A stretch of 64,000 nucleotides of DNA from CAKZNE01 sp964485405 (GTDB taxonomy: Bacteria > Bacteroidota > Bacteroidia > Flavobacteriales > Schleiferiaceae), in contig CAZAJG010000008.1 in assembly GCA_964485405.1 (NCBI GenBank), positions 48,944 through 112,943 of the forward strand, in the 5' to 3' direction. The position numbers and the translations under genes are program-made. Below, one piece after another: positions 17,855 through 26,474 of this stretch (positions within the stretch are counted from its first letter, which is position 1; each line of letters opens with the position of its first letter). Under the pieces are notes generated by a model. It saw nothing but the letters and a program-made list of their open reading frames with translations, made no database searches and was not told the DNA's origin.

Positions 17855-18245
17855 CTATTCTTTCCGAACAATTACTTTGATCTCTTGGTCTGGTAGTTTT
17901 TGTTTTATTTGAATCATACGCTTTTCATCATCACACTCATATTCGTCAAGCATTGAAACCTCTTCATTCTTGTTGAAGTAAATAGTTTTTGAAACATCCC
18001 TGAACGATTTAATAGTAGATTTGGCTTAAATCCTCTCACTAATTTCTCCTTCAATGATAGAAGATGCAACATAAACAATACCTTCCCGATTAAGAATCAC
18101 CCTTCTAATTTTATCATATACAATTCCCTGATCATGAGACAAAAGCCAAACATACCATAGCTAACCCTTTCTTAATCAATTCAAAGCTCACTATATGGTA
18201 ATAGTTTCATTAAATCTGAAAAATTATTCGCATCATAAAATTCGA
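17855..18245 (-). pseudogene. Decayed gene remnant
   Basis: On the minus strand two protein-like stretches are separated by breaks. First FFEFYDANNFSDLMKLLPYSEL, then a stop and ERVSYGMFGFCLM. After a frame change comes HDQGIVYDKIRRV running to GEISERI, a TAA at 18026-18028, and AKSTIKSFRDVSKTIYFN continuing in the same frame to a TAG at 17855. The composition is gene-like throughout, so this looks like a degraded coding sequence with at least two stops and one frame change. No family is recognised. Confidence 0.6.
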
Positions 18246-18253
18246 AGAACAGA

Positions 18254-19042
18254 TTAATACGAAACAAAACTGTAACCTATCCCGAGTCCAAAAATAACAG
18301 GTATAGCATCCAAATCGCTATATAAAGCAAAACCAGCCATATAATGAAAAGTTAACTTACCGCTACTACCCCATCCCGAGCTCCATCCATCGTAGTACAA
18401 CCTTAACCCAAGGGGCCTAGAATAATTATCAATATCTGTATCGCTAGAAGCAGTTGCAGTGTTTAATTCTCTATTAAAATAAAAAACCACATCAGCATTC
18501 AATCTGGAGACCGAAGCTCCTCTGCGATTACTACCTTTTACAGATGGGATTAACCAATGAGCTTGTTTAGCTGTTACCATAGAGAAACCTCCAATAAAAT
18601 GATATGCACTAAAATCATCATATTGGTTAAACCCGAAACCTGCATGAGGTCCATAGGATCTTCGTTTTTTTAAGGAAATCTCTAAAACATATCTTTTTAC
18701 TCTATCATTCCCCATGTAAACTTGTCGAACAGATTGTTTAATCTGTGTTCTTTTTATTTTATTCTTAATAAAAAAGGTAGCGTCAACTGTTCCACCATAA
18801 AGCCCACCTCTTGTACTGAGAAAATATTTGTTAGGAGCGTAATGGCTATATGCTAAAACTTTGGTCACTTCAGGACCAAAAACTCCCACGTATATGGAAT
18901 TCCTGAATGCCTTATCAGGATCTTTTGATATTATTTTTACATCAATTTCGGTTCCATCCTCAAATTGATATGTTCTCATTTGAGCTTTAATGATACAGGG
19001 GAAAATAGCTAGTTGAACTATAACCAGTAGCAGTCTCGACAT
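18254..19042 (-). CDS. Exported, beta-rich unknown protein
   Basis: A 262-aa protein with a signal peptide ending IKAQ (residue 20). The mature part starts with a strand-turn-strand segment QFEDGTEIDVKI, and the second half alternates hydrophobic and polar residues with many Gly and Tyr. It ends in an aromatic residue (GLGIGYSFVSY), as in outer-membrane beta-barrels. No family is recognised; outer-membrane location is inference. A TAGTTTTG box at 19074-19081 on the minus strand could be its -7 element. Confidence 0.65.
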   Translation of the reverse strand: MSRLLLVIVQLAIFPCIIKAQMRTYQFEDGTEIDVKIISKDPDKAFRNSIYVGVFGPEVTKVLAYSHYAPNKYFLSTRGGLYGGTVDATFFIKNKIKRTQIKQSVRQVYMGNDRVKRYVLEISLKKRRSYGPHAGFGFNQYDDFSAYHFIGGFSMVTAKQAHWLIPSVKGSNRRGASVSRLNADVVFYFNRELNTATASSDTDIDNYSRPLGLRLYYDGWSSGWGSSGKLTFHYMAGFALYSDLDAIPVIFGLGIGYSFVSY

Positions 19043-19173
19043 TTTGTTAGTTTGTTAGTTTCTAAAATTGCATCAAAACTAATAGATCATTATTGGTCTA
19101 TCAGTGGTTTAGCAAATACTATCCGCATAAATAGTAAGCTTCTAATATAACACGAATCTTTCTATACTAATAC

Positions 19174-19207
19174 AAAAACAAAAAAGCCTGAGTTAAAAAA
19201 CTCAGGC
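19174..19207 (-). terminator. Terminator of the tRNA-Gln transcript
   Basis: Perfect 9-bp stem GCCTGAGTT/AACTCAGGC (19186-19194 with 19199-19207) followed, in minus-strand RNA, by a run of U. It starts 8 bases after the tRNA 3' end. Confidence 0.85.
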
Positions 19208-19215
19208 TTTAAAAG

Positions 19216-19287
19216 TTGTCCCACTAGGACTCGAACCTAGACTGACGGTACCAAAAACCGCTGTCCTGCCAATTAGACGATGGGACA
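19216..19287 (-). tRNA. tRNA-Gln (anticodon TTG)
   Basis: A 72-nt cloverleaf on the minus strand: acceptor TGTCCCA/TGGGACA, D arm with TTGG in the loop, anticodon stem GCGGT/ACCGT around the loop TTTTGGT giving anticodon TTG, and a T arm TAGGT-TCGAGTC-CTAG. Discriminator base A; CCA is not encoded. It has its own promoter and terminator. Confidence 0.93.
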
Positions 19288-19305
19288 TCCTCCGTTAAGG
19301 GGCTG

Positions 19306-19334
19306 CAAATATATACATTCCTGTGAATTCCAAA
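19306..19334 (-). promoter_or_regulatory. Promoter of tRNA-Gln
   Basis: On the minus strand, TTTG (19331-19334) and TATATTTG (19306-19313) match the Bacteroidota -33 and -7 elements, with 17 bases between the boxes. The predicted start is about 10 bases before the tRNA 5' end. Confidence 0.6.
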
Positions 19335-19506
19335 AAAATTATTTTCAGCTTTATTTGTCTTTGTAAAACCCCCATAACTCAGCCTTTTGGCCGTACTTCT
19401 CCAGCAAAGCTTTCTTTTACAATCTTTTAAAGGTCTTTAACAGTACATTCAGATTTTTTACACCTATATTTTTTTAAATTCGCCACCTGACACTAAATAA
19501 TGATTC

Positions 19507-22500
19507 ATGCCGCTTAACTACAACAAGCTAAACAACCTCTTGGGTTGGATTGTATTTGCCATTGCTACTGCTACTTACCTATTAACCATAGAACCCACTG
19601 CCAGCTTCTGGGATTGTGGAGAATATATTGCCACTGCTGTAAAGTTACAAGTAGGTCACCCTCCCGGTGCACCCTTCTTTCAGCTGATGGGTAATTTCTT
19701 TGCTCAATTTGCTTTTGGCGATGTAATGAAGCAAGCCGCTATGGTAAACGCTCTATCGGCTTTGAGTAGTTCATTCACCATCTTATTTCTCTTCTGGACT
19801 ATTACCGCTTTAGGTAGAAAATTTGCTTCCAAATACGGGGAGTTAAACGATGCTCGCTTAGTGTCAGTATTAGTGAGCGGTTTGGTAGGCGCTTTGGCCT
19901 ACACTTTTAGTGATAGTTTCTGGTTTTCTGCAGGTGAAGGAGAGGTATACGCCATGTCTTCTTTATTTACATCTATTGCCTTTTGGGCCATCTTAAAGTG
20001 GGAAGCGGAAGTGGATCACAGTCCACGAGCTGGAAGATGGATTGTTTTTATCGCTTACATGACGGGATTGGCCATTGGGGTGCACATCTTGGTGTTCCTA
20101 ACCATTCCTGCTATCGTATTAATCTACTTCTTTAAGAAAGATCCAGATATTACGAAGGGTAAGTTTCTACGTTACAATATTATTGCCGTTATCGTACTGG
20201 GTGTAATATTTGCCGGAGTAATTCCTATTGTCCTAAAAACCTTTGGTTTCTTAGAAATTCTATTTGTAAACAGCTTTGGTATGCCGTTTAACTCAGGAAC
20301 CATCTTTACGATGTTGCTGATTGTAGGTTTAGCCGTATTTGGGTTAATGTATACCCGTAAAAAGGAAAAGCCCCTTTGGAACACCCTTATCCTTTCTACC
20401 TTATTTATATTATTGGGATATTCTACCTTCATCACTTTAGCGGTTCGCTCTAATGCCAACACACCTATTGATGAGAATAACCCGGAAGATGCACTTTCGC
20501 TCTTAGATTACTACAATCGTGTTCAGTATGGAGATTGGCCAGTAGCTTATGGTGCTTACTACAATGCTCCGCTCAACCGTCAAGAGCCTTATAAAGATGG
20601 AAAACCGGTTTATGCTAAAGATGAAGAATCTGGCAAATATGTAATCTCTGATACTAAAGAATTTAGTGTTCCCAATTATGCGGATAGCCATAAAGGTATT
20701 TTTCCAAGAATTTGGAGCACCGATCCCAATCATGCTCGTTACTACGAGAAAATTGCGGAAATAAAAGACAAAAAGAAGCGTCCTACTTTTGCGCAAAACA
20801 TCAAGTTTTTCTGGGAATATCAGATTGGACATATGTACTGGCGTTATTTTATGTGGAATTTTGCAGGGCGCCAAAACGATGACCAGCACCGCTATGAATT
20901 AACCAAAGGAAACTGGCTGAGTGGTATCGATTTTATTGACTCCGGCCGTTTAGGACCTCAAGCGGATTTACCTTATCACGATAAAAACTCACCCGCCAGA
21001 AACGAATACTATTTATTACCTTTTCTATTGGGGGTAATTGGTTTGTATTTCCACTTCAAAAAATCAGGTAAAGATGCCTGGGCTTTAACCTTATTCTTTT
21101 TGGCTACCGGTATTGGCGTACTCATTTACACCAACGTTAGGCCCTTTGAGCCTCGAGAAAGGGATTATTCCTTTGTAGGTTCTTTTTATGTATTTGCCAT
21201 TTGGATCGGATTAGGAGTACACGCCATTTTTGAGCTTCTTAAAGAGAAAGCAAGGAATAAAAATATGGCGATGCTAATCGGTGGGCTCTGTTTGTTATTG
21301 GTTCCAGGTATTATGGCCAAAGAAAACTGGGACGATCACGACCGTAGCAACCGCTTTTTAGCGCGTGATATTGCTCGTGCTTACCTAGATTCGTGCGAAC
21401 CGAATGCTATACTGTTTACCAATGGGGATAACGATACATTCCCGCTCTGGTATGTACAGGAGGTAGAAGGGTATCGAACCGATGTCCGAATCATTAACCT
21501 CAGCTTACTGAATACCGACTGGTACATCGATCAAGCCAAACGAGCGGCTTACGATGCAGCTCCAGTGCCTTTTTCTTTCACACATGATCAATACAAGCAA
21601 GGTACACGTGATGTAATTTACTATCAAGAAAGACCGGGTGTTAAAGGAAGATGGAAGGTTGAAGATCTAATCAAATGGATTAAGAGTGATGATCCTCAAA
21701 CCAAACTTCAGGCTGCAGGCGCTAAGGAGGTGGATTACTTCCCACAGAAAAAAGTTAGACTCTCCATCAACAAAGCTCAAGTATTGGCCAACAATGTAGT
21801 TTCTCCTGAAAATGAGGATAAGATTGTGGATTATATTGACTGGAACTTGAATACGGGTGTTCTCTCTAAAAGAGATATGATGGTGATCGATCTTATCGCG
21901 AATAACGATTGGACACGTCCTATTTACTTTAGTATTACGGTAGGGAACAACAGTAAAGCTTACTTCTGGTTAGATCAGTATTTTGAATTGGAGGGCTTAG
22001 CTTATCGCTTTGTTCCAATCAAGTATCCAAAGCAGAGAAATGGTGTTGATTACGGTAAGGTAAACACGGATAAAATGTATGCCAACATGATGGAGAAATT
22101 CCAGTATGGAAACATGGAGCTCCCTGGTGTATACTTAGATGAAACCAACCGAAGAGTATCTTACAACTTGAGAAACTGCTTTGGAAGATTGGCTGAGGAA
22201 TTGGTAAAAGAAGGCAAAAAGGAAAAGGCTATTGAAGTGTTAGACCTTTGCGTGAAGAAAATTCCGGAAGAAAAATTTGAATACAACTACTTTGTATTCG
22301 GTGTAATTGAAGGATACTATTTAGCAGGAGCTAATGAGAAAGCCCGCGAAATGGTAGACTTGTTTACCACGCGTTTGGATGAAGAACTAGCTTACTACAG
22401 CAAGTTTAAAGGCAAGCAACGGAAGTCAATTGATCAAGAGGTAGGAGCAGCCGCTTCTTACTATCAATCTCTAGTGCAGATGGTACAACGCTTTGAATAC

Positions 22501-22584
22501 AAAGACAATCCACAGGAGTTCCCACAAAGCGAGCTCTATAAAAGCTTTAACTCCGCTTTACAACCTTTAGGTTTACTGAGATAA
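19507..22584 (+). CDS. DUF2723 membrane protein (glycosyltransferase family 117-like) with C-terminal TPR-like region
   Basis: A 1025-aa protein. The N-terminal half carries about a dozen membrane helices with the acidic loop SFWDCGEY (33-40) after the first helix, as in GT-C type glycosyltransferases that use lipid-linked sugars. This matches DUF2723, now listed as a protein O-mannosyl-transferase-like family in Bacteroidota. A large extracytoplasmic part follows (PFEPRERDYSFVG, then LFTNGDNDTFPLW). The last 170 residues look like helical repeats (EKAIEVLDLCVKK, NEKAREMVDLF). It is likely an envelope glycan or protein glycosylation enzyme; the substrate is unknown. It is a single gene ended by a strong hairpin. 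Length is normal for the family. Confidence 0.9.
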   Translation: MPLNYNKLNNLLGWIVFAIATATYLLTIEPTASFWDCGEYIATAVKLQVGHPPGAPFFQLMGNFFAQFAFGDVMKQAAMVNALSALSSSFTILFLFWTITALGRKFASKYGELNDARLVSVLVSGLVGALAYTFSDSFWFSAGEGEVYAMSSLFTSIAFWAILKWEAEVDHSPRAGRWIVFIAYMTGLAIGVHILVFLTIPAIVLIYFFKKDPDITKGKFLRYNIIAVIVLGVIFAGVIPIVLKTFGFLEILFVNSFGMPFNSGTIFTMLLIVGLAVFGLMYTRKKEKPLWNTLILSTLFILLGYSTFITLAVRSNANTPIDENNPEDALSLLDYYNRVQYGDWPVAYGAYYNAPLNRQEPYKDGKPVYAKDEESGKYVISDTKEFSVPNYADSHKGIFPRIWSTDPNHARYYEKIAEIKDKKKRPTFAQNIKFFWEYQIGHMYWRYFMWNFAGRQNDDQHRYELTKGNWLSGIDFIDSGRLGPQADLPYHDKNSPARNEYYLLPFLLGVIGLYFHFKKSGKDAWALTLFFLATGIGVLIYTNVRPFEPRERDYSFVGSFYVFAIWIGLGVHAIFELLKEKARNKNMAMLIGGLCLLLVPGIMAKENWDDHDRSNRFLARDIARAYLDSCEPNAILFTNGDNDTFPLWYVQEVEGYRTDVRIINLSLLNTDWYIDQAKRAAYDAAPVPFSFTHDQYKQGTRDVIYYQERPGVKGRWKVEDLIKWIKSDDPQTKLQAAGAKEVDYFPQKKVRLSINKAQVLANNVVSPENEDKIVDYIDWNLNTGVLSKRDMMVIDLIANNDWTRPIYFSITVGNNSKAYFWLDQYFELEGLAYRFVPIKYPKQRNGVDYGKVNTDKMYANMMEKFQYGNMELPGVYLDETNRRVSYNLRNCFGRLAEELVKEGKKEKAIEVLDLCVKKIPEEKFEYNYFVFGVIEGYYLAGANEKAREMVDLFTTRLDEELAYYSKFKGKQRKSIDQEVGAAASYYQSLVQMVQRFEYKDNPQEFPQSELYKSFNSALQPLGLLR

Positions 22585-22606
22585 AGTTTACGATAAACAC
22601 ACAAGC

Positions 22607-22640
22607 AAAGGCCTCGTTGATTTCGGGGCCTTTTGTTTTT
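22607..22640 (+). terminator. Terminator of the DUF2723 gene
   Basis: Stem AAAGGCCTCG / TCGGGGCCTTTT with one G-U pair, followed by GTTTTT. A TAGTTTTG -7 box for the next gene (22644-22651) abuts it. Confidence 0.75.
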
Positions 22641-22643
22641 CTG

Positions 22644-22651
22644 TAGTTTTG
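22644..22651 (+). promoter_or_regulatory. Possible -7 box of the polysaccharide deacetylase gene
   Basis: TAGTTTTG matches TAnnTTTG. A TTG at 22617-22619 is 24 bases upstream, longer than the usual spacing. The predicted start would be very near the ATG at 22659. Confidence 0.3.
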
Positions 22652-22658
22652 ATCTTGC

Positions 22659-23279
22659 ATGTACAGCGTAAAAACTCCTTTTTGGCTTAAAAAACTTTAC
22701 CCTTCTTTGGTTTGGAATCAGCCTCGCAAAGAGAAAAAGGTATACCTCACTTTTGACGATGGCCCCACTCCAGAAATCACGGATTGGGTATTGGATGTGT
22801 TGGCAAAATATAAGGCTAAAGCCAGCTTTTTTGTGATTGGTAAAAATGTGGAGGAACAAGCTGATATTTATCAACGCATCATAGATCAAGGACATACCGT
22901 TGGCAACCACACCCAAAACCATAAAAACGGCTGGAAAACACCTGTAGCAGACTATTTAGAGAATGTGCGTTTATGTGAAAAGCATGTAGAATCTAAATTG
23001 TTTAGACCACCTTACGGTAGAATAAGACCAAAGCAGATTAAAGCGCTCAAAAAACAGAGGTTCCAAATTATGATGTGGGATGTTTTAAGCGCTGATTTTG
23101 ATGTAAAGATTGATGGGGAACAATGCTATCAAAACGTTGTGAAAAACACACAAAACGGCTCCATACTTGTTTTTCACGATAGTGTAAAGGCCTTTCCCAG
23201 GTTAAAAGTCGCTTTACCTAAAACCCTTGAAACTTTGGCCAGCCAAGGTTATGAGTTTTGTGCTCTGGGTCTATCTTAA
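22659..23279 (+). CDS. Polysaccharide deacetylase (NodB homology domain)
   Basis: A 206-aa carbohydrate esterase family 4 enzyme that would remove N- or O-acetyl groups from a polysaccharide such as peptidoglycan or an exopolysaccharide. All NodB motifs are visible: TFDDGPTP (31-38, catalytic base Asp33 and metal ligand Asp34), NHTQNH with His84 and His88 as metal ligands, RPPYG (116-120), MMWDVLSADFD (138-148) and VFHDS with His173. No signal peptide is evident, which is common for short members in this phylum. The end overlaps the convergent thioredoxin gene by four bases. Length is typical of the minimal domain. Confidence 0.9.
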   Translation: MYSVKTPFWLKKLYPSLVWNQPRKEKKVYLTFDDGPTPEITDWVLDVLAKYKAKASFFVIGKNVEEQADIYQRIIDQGHTVGNHTQNHKNGWKTPVADYLENVRLCEKHVESKLFRPPYGRIRPKQIKALKKQRFQIMMWDVLSADFDVKIDGEQCYQNVVKNTQNGSILVFHDSVKAFPRLKVALPKTLETLASQGYEFCALGLS

Positions 23280-23575
23280 GCGATTAAACTGCTTAACTGG
23301 CCTTTAATCATGTGCGCTGGAACTACTCCGCTTTGGCGCCATTTAAGCTCTCCTTTTTGATAGATCGCTAAGGTAGGTACGCCTTGTATATTGAGCTTTG
23401 AAGCTAATGCATTGTTTTTATCCACATCAATTTTAATCACTTTGATGCTGTCTCCCATTTCTGATTTTACTTGCTGGATAATGGGCGCTAATGATTTACA
23501 AGGCCCACACCATTCGGCATGAAAATCAATAAGCACTGGCTTTTCGGATTGAATGATCTCTTTAAATGCTGCCAT
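23276..23575 (-). CDS. Thioredoxin
   Basis: A 99-aa single-domain thioredoxin with the redox motif WCGPCK (Cys23 and Cys26) and the cis-proline segment GVPTLAIYQKG. No signal peptide, so it is cytoplasmic. It starts one base after the stop of the rhodanese lipoprotein gene on the same strand, so both are probably cotranscribed. That pairing suggests work in sulfur or thiol handling, although the two products would sit on opposite sides of the inner membrane. Confidence 0.92.
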   Translation of the reverse strand: MAAFKEIIQSEKPVLIDFHAEWCGPCKSLAPIIQQVKSEMGDSIKVIKIDVDKNNALASKLNIQGVPTLAIYQKGELKWRQSGVVPAHMIKGQLSSLIA

Positions 23576-23576
23576 A

Positions 23577-23972
23577 TTATTTTTCTGTAGGGTTACCTTC
23601 CTTTTTCCAGCCGGTTATTCCCCCTTTAAGGTTGTACACTTTTTCAAAGCCTAGCTTATTCATTATTTTCATGGCTTTAGCACTTCTGCCTCCCATATGG
23701 CAATACACCAAATACGTTTCTTCTTTAGGAAGCTCGGCTATTTTAGTTTCAAAGTCTTTGCTTTTTACGTTTATGAGGGTCGCTCCTTTTAGGTATCCAT
23801 TGCTCTTCATCTCCGCAGGTGTTCTTACATCAATAATAGAAACTTCTCCCTTTTCGATTAAAGCCAAAGCCTCTTCTGCATTTACATTCCCACCACTTAC
23901 GGCCTCTTGGGCGTTACAGGATATTAGGGTAACAAACATCATCATGGATAGAAAAACGCGCATTGTATTCAT
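23577..23972 (-). CDS. Rhodanese-domain lipoprotein
   Basis: A 131-aa exported single rhodanese domain. The signal peptide ends in LISC with acylated Cys19. Domain motifs are SIIDVRTPAEM (45-55) and the active-site loop YCHMGGRSAKAM, with catalytic Cys91 and the Arg96 that closes the loop. It would carry persulfide or bind anions in the periplasm. It is followed after one base by the thioredoxin gene. The start ATG 23972 (MNTMRV) could also be the internal Met4. Confidence 0.88.
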   Translation of the reverse strand: MNTMRVFLSMMMFVTLISCNAQEAVSGGNVNAEEALALIEKGEVSIIDVRTPAEMKSNGYLKGATLINVKSKDFETKIAELPKEETYLVYCHMGGRSAKAMKIMNKLGFEKVYNLKGGITGWKKEGNPTEK

Positions 23973-24043
23973 CTTTTTAATTCATAAAATAATAAGGCAA
24001 AGTTAAAAAGCCTTTGCTTATTGTTTTGTGCGTAATGGCACAT

Positions 24044-24077
24044 AAAAAAAGTCGCTTCAACGAATTGAAGCGACTTT
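24044..24077 (-). terminator. Terminator of the cytoplasmic rhodanese gene
   Basis: Perfect 10-bp stem GTCGCTTCAA/TTGAAGCGAC with loop CGAA (TTCG on the minus strand) and a 7-U tail on the minus strand, just after the gene at 24100. Confidence 0.85.
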
Positions 24078-24099
24078 TAGAGCTCTTATAGCTAGGAAT

Positions 24100-24384
24100 C
24101 TAGGGATTCTGTTCTTTTAAAACGTCTGTATAGCCCATTCCATTGTACAAATTATCTACCCCTTGCGATTGAAGCCATTCCATAGCGTTCTGACTTCTTT
24201 GTCCGGAGCGGCAACATAGTACTACAGGTACAGTGTATGCTTTAAATTGATCCAAGTGATCTGGCACTGTGTTTAACGGAATATTTAAGCTTCCGGGAAC
24301 ATTTCCAGCAGCAAATTCCTCTTCGGTACGTACATCAATAATTACCGTTTCGGGGGCGTTTAATATTTCTTTGAGATTACTCAT
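24100..24384 (-). CDS. Rhodanese-like domain protein, cytoplasmic
   Basis: A 94-aa single rhodanese domain without signal peptide. Motifs: TVIIDVRTEEEF (13-24) and the active-site loop CRSGQR with catalytic Cys58. The residue before it is also Cys (VLCCRSG), which is unusual and could protect or relay the persulfide. It likely transfers sulfane sulfur in the cytosol. It lies 34 bases downstream of the M13 peptidase gene on the same strand and has its own terminator. Confidence 0.88.
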   Translation of the reverse strand: MSNLKEILNAPETVIIDVRTEEEFAAGNVPGSLNIPLNTVPDHLDQFKAYTVPVVLCCRSGQRSQNAMEWLQSQGVDNLYNGMGYTDVLKEQNP

Positions 24385-24418
24385 GAATAAGGTTCTTTAG
24401 TTCTTTCCAATTTCAAAT

Positions 24419-26461
24419 TTACCAAATAACCACTTGAGCAGTATCCGTATTTACCATCGCATCTCCTTCTCCACAGCCCCAAGCTTCTCTAAACTCAGTC
24501 ATATTACTCATAGGGCCATTTACTCGGTATTTAGCTGGAGAATGTGGATCGGTAGTTACTTGATTTCTCAAGTATTCATCCGTTTGATTGGTTTGCCAAA
24601 CTTGTGCCCAACCTAAAAAGATTCTCTGTTGCCAGCTAAAACCGTCAATCTCTACTTCTTCCGTGCCATTGGCTAAAGATTCTTTGTAAGCATAGTACCC
24701 TAAAGTTAAACCTCCAAGATCTGCGATATTCTCACCTAAAGTAAGCTTACCGTTTACCATGGTTCCTAAAATAGGTTCGTAGGCGCTGTACTGAGCGGCC
24801 AAACGTTGGGTTTTTTCATCAAAGCGGGTACGGTCATCAGCTGTCCACCAATCGTTTAGGTTCCCCTCTACGTTGTACTTACTTCCCTCATCATCAAAGC
24901 CGTGCGTAAACTCATGACCTATAACACCGCCAATTCCTCCATAATTCAAAGCATCTTCGGCTTCGGCATTGTAAAAAGGGGGTTGAAGTATTCCTGCCGG
25001 AAAAACTACTTCATTGTAAGATGGATTGTAATACGCGTTTACAATATGGGCTGGCATAAACCACTCATCCTTATCTACTTCTTCTTTCAGCTTTTTCAAG
25101 TTGTCTTTTACCAAGTAGAGGTTAAGCTTCATTACATTGCTTAGGTAGTCGTCTCCAGAAATTTCCAATCCTTCAAAATCATCCCAGGTGTTTGGGTAAC
25201 CAATTTTATAGGTAAAACCGGCTAGCTTTTCGAGTGCCTTTTCTTTGGTTTCTTCACCCATCCAATCCAATTGCATAATTCTTTTCTTGTATGCGGATCT
25301 TAAGTCTTCCACCATATTTTCAATCTTCTCTTTGGAAGATTCTGGAAAATATCGATCTACATAAAGATGACCTAGGGCTTCGCCTAAACCTCCATTTATC
25401 GTAGAAAGCACACGTTTCCAACGGGGCTTAATCCTTTTGCTACCGCTTAGTGTTTTACCGTAAAACTCAAAGTTTTGATTCACAAACTCTGGTGCTAAAT
25501 AAGCTGCATATTCATCAATAATGTTCCAATGGGCGTAATGCCTTAAAGCAGTAGCTTCTTCTTTTTGAACAATATCATTTAAAGCTTTCATATACTCGGG
25601 CTGACCTACAATAGCGGAATCAAATTCTATTTTATTAATGCCCATATATTCCTTTAATCTTAAGGAAGGGGCTAAGTCAACTATTTGTTGGAAAGACCTT
25701 TTGTTGTATGTTTTTTCTGGGCTACGTCTGTCTACTCTACTCATAGAAACCTCAGCCAGCTTCTTTTCAAAGGCGTAAATAGCTTCTGCTGCGGTTACTG
25801 CTTCTTCTGCTTGATAACCGGAGAGTTCTAACATTTTACCTACGTGCTCTACATATTTGGCTTGGATATCCTTGGAGATGGAATCGGTTTTTAGATAGTA
25901 ATCTTTATCTGGTAAGCCTAGGCCACTCTGCGAAAGTTGTAGAATGTATGCATTGGAGTTTTTATCGTCTACGGAAACAAAGGTGGACCATGGATGGCGA
26001 ATTCCGAAGCGTTTAAACTCTATCATCATCCGTAAAAACATATCTACCGTTTCTATTTGGTCTGCACGTTCTAAAAGAAGGCCCATGCCACTAAGTCCTA
26101 TTTCTCCCACTTTAGTGGAATCCATACCGCTTCTGTAAAAATCGGCCACCATTTGTTGGTAGGTTCCTACAGGGAGGCTATCTATTTTGGATACACTATC
26201 CAAAAGGTTTCGTACTTGTAGATTGTTGTTTTCAATCAACTCATTAAAAGAACCCCAGCGTGCTTCCGTTTCGGGTATAGGGTTGTTCTTAATCCAGTTG
26301 CCTGAGGTGTATTGGAAAAAGTCTTCGCAAGGAGAAACAGTGGTGTCTAAATCGGCTAAATCAAAACCTAGTTTTGGCCCTTTTACTTCTTCTGGGGTTT
26401 CTTGGTTGGGTTGGCAGGCAAATACCAATATGGCACTGCATCCGAGTAATATTTTTTTCAT
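24419..26461 (-). CDS. M13 family (neprilysin/PepO-like) zinc metallopeptidase lipoprotein
   Basis: A 680-aa periplasmic oligopeptidase. The signal peptide ends in FACQ with the lipid-modified Cys at residue 16. The zinc site HEFTH is at 516-520, with the third ligand Glu in ENIADLGG about 60 residues later. NAYYNPSYNEVVFPAGILQ upstream is the substrate-binding strand of the family, and the N-terminal half starts with the typical PCEDFFQYTSGNW. It would cleave short peptides in the periplasm. The M61 peptidase gene lies 13 bases upstream on the same strand, which suggests one transcript for two exported peptidases. Confidence 0.94.
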   Translation of the reverse strand: MKKILLGCSAILVFACQPNQETPEEVKGPKLGFDLADLDTTVSPCEDFFQYTSGNWIKNNPIPETEARWGSFNELIENNNLQVRNLLDSVSKIDSLPVGTYQQMVADFYRSGMDSTKVGEIGLSGMGLLLERADQIETVDMFLRMMIEFKRFGIRHPWSTFVSVDDKNSNAYILQLSQSGLGLPDKDYYLKTDSISKDIQAKYVEHVGKMLELSGYQAEEAVTAAEAIYAFEKKLAEVSMSRVDRRSPEKTYNKRSFQQIVDLAPSLRLKEYMGINKIEFDSAIVGQPEYMKALNDIVQKEEATALRHYAHWNIIDEYAAYLAPEFVNQNFEFYGKTLSGSKRIKPRWKRVLSTINGGLGEALGHLYVDRYFPESSKEKIENMVEDLRSAYKKRIMQLDWMGEETKEKALEKLAGFTYKIGYPNTWDDFEGLEISGDDYLSNVMKLNLYLVKDNLKKLKEEVDKDEWFMPAHIVNAYYNPSYNEVVFPAGILQPPFYNAEAEDALNYGGIGGVIGHEFTHGFDDEGSKYNVEGNLNDWWTADDRTRFDEKTQRLAAQYSAYEPILGTMVNGKLTLGENIADLGGLTLGYYAYKESLANGTEEVEIDGFSWQQRIFLGWAQVWQTNQTDEYLRNQVTTDPHSPAKYRVNGPMSNMTEFREAWGCGEGDAMVNTDTAQVVIW

Positions 26462-26474
26462 GTGTTGTTTGTAA

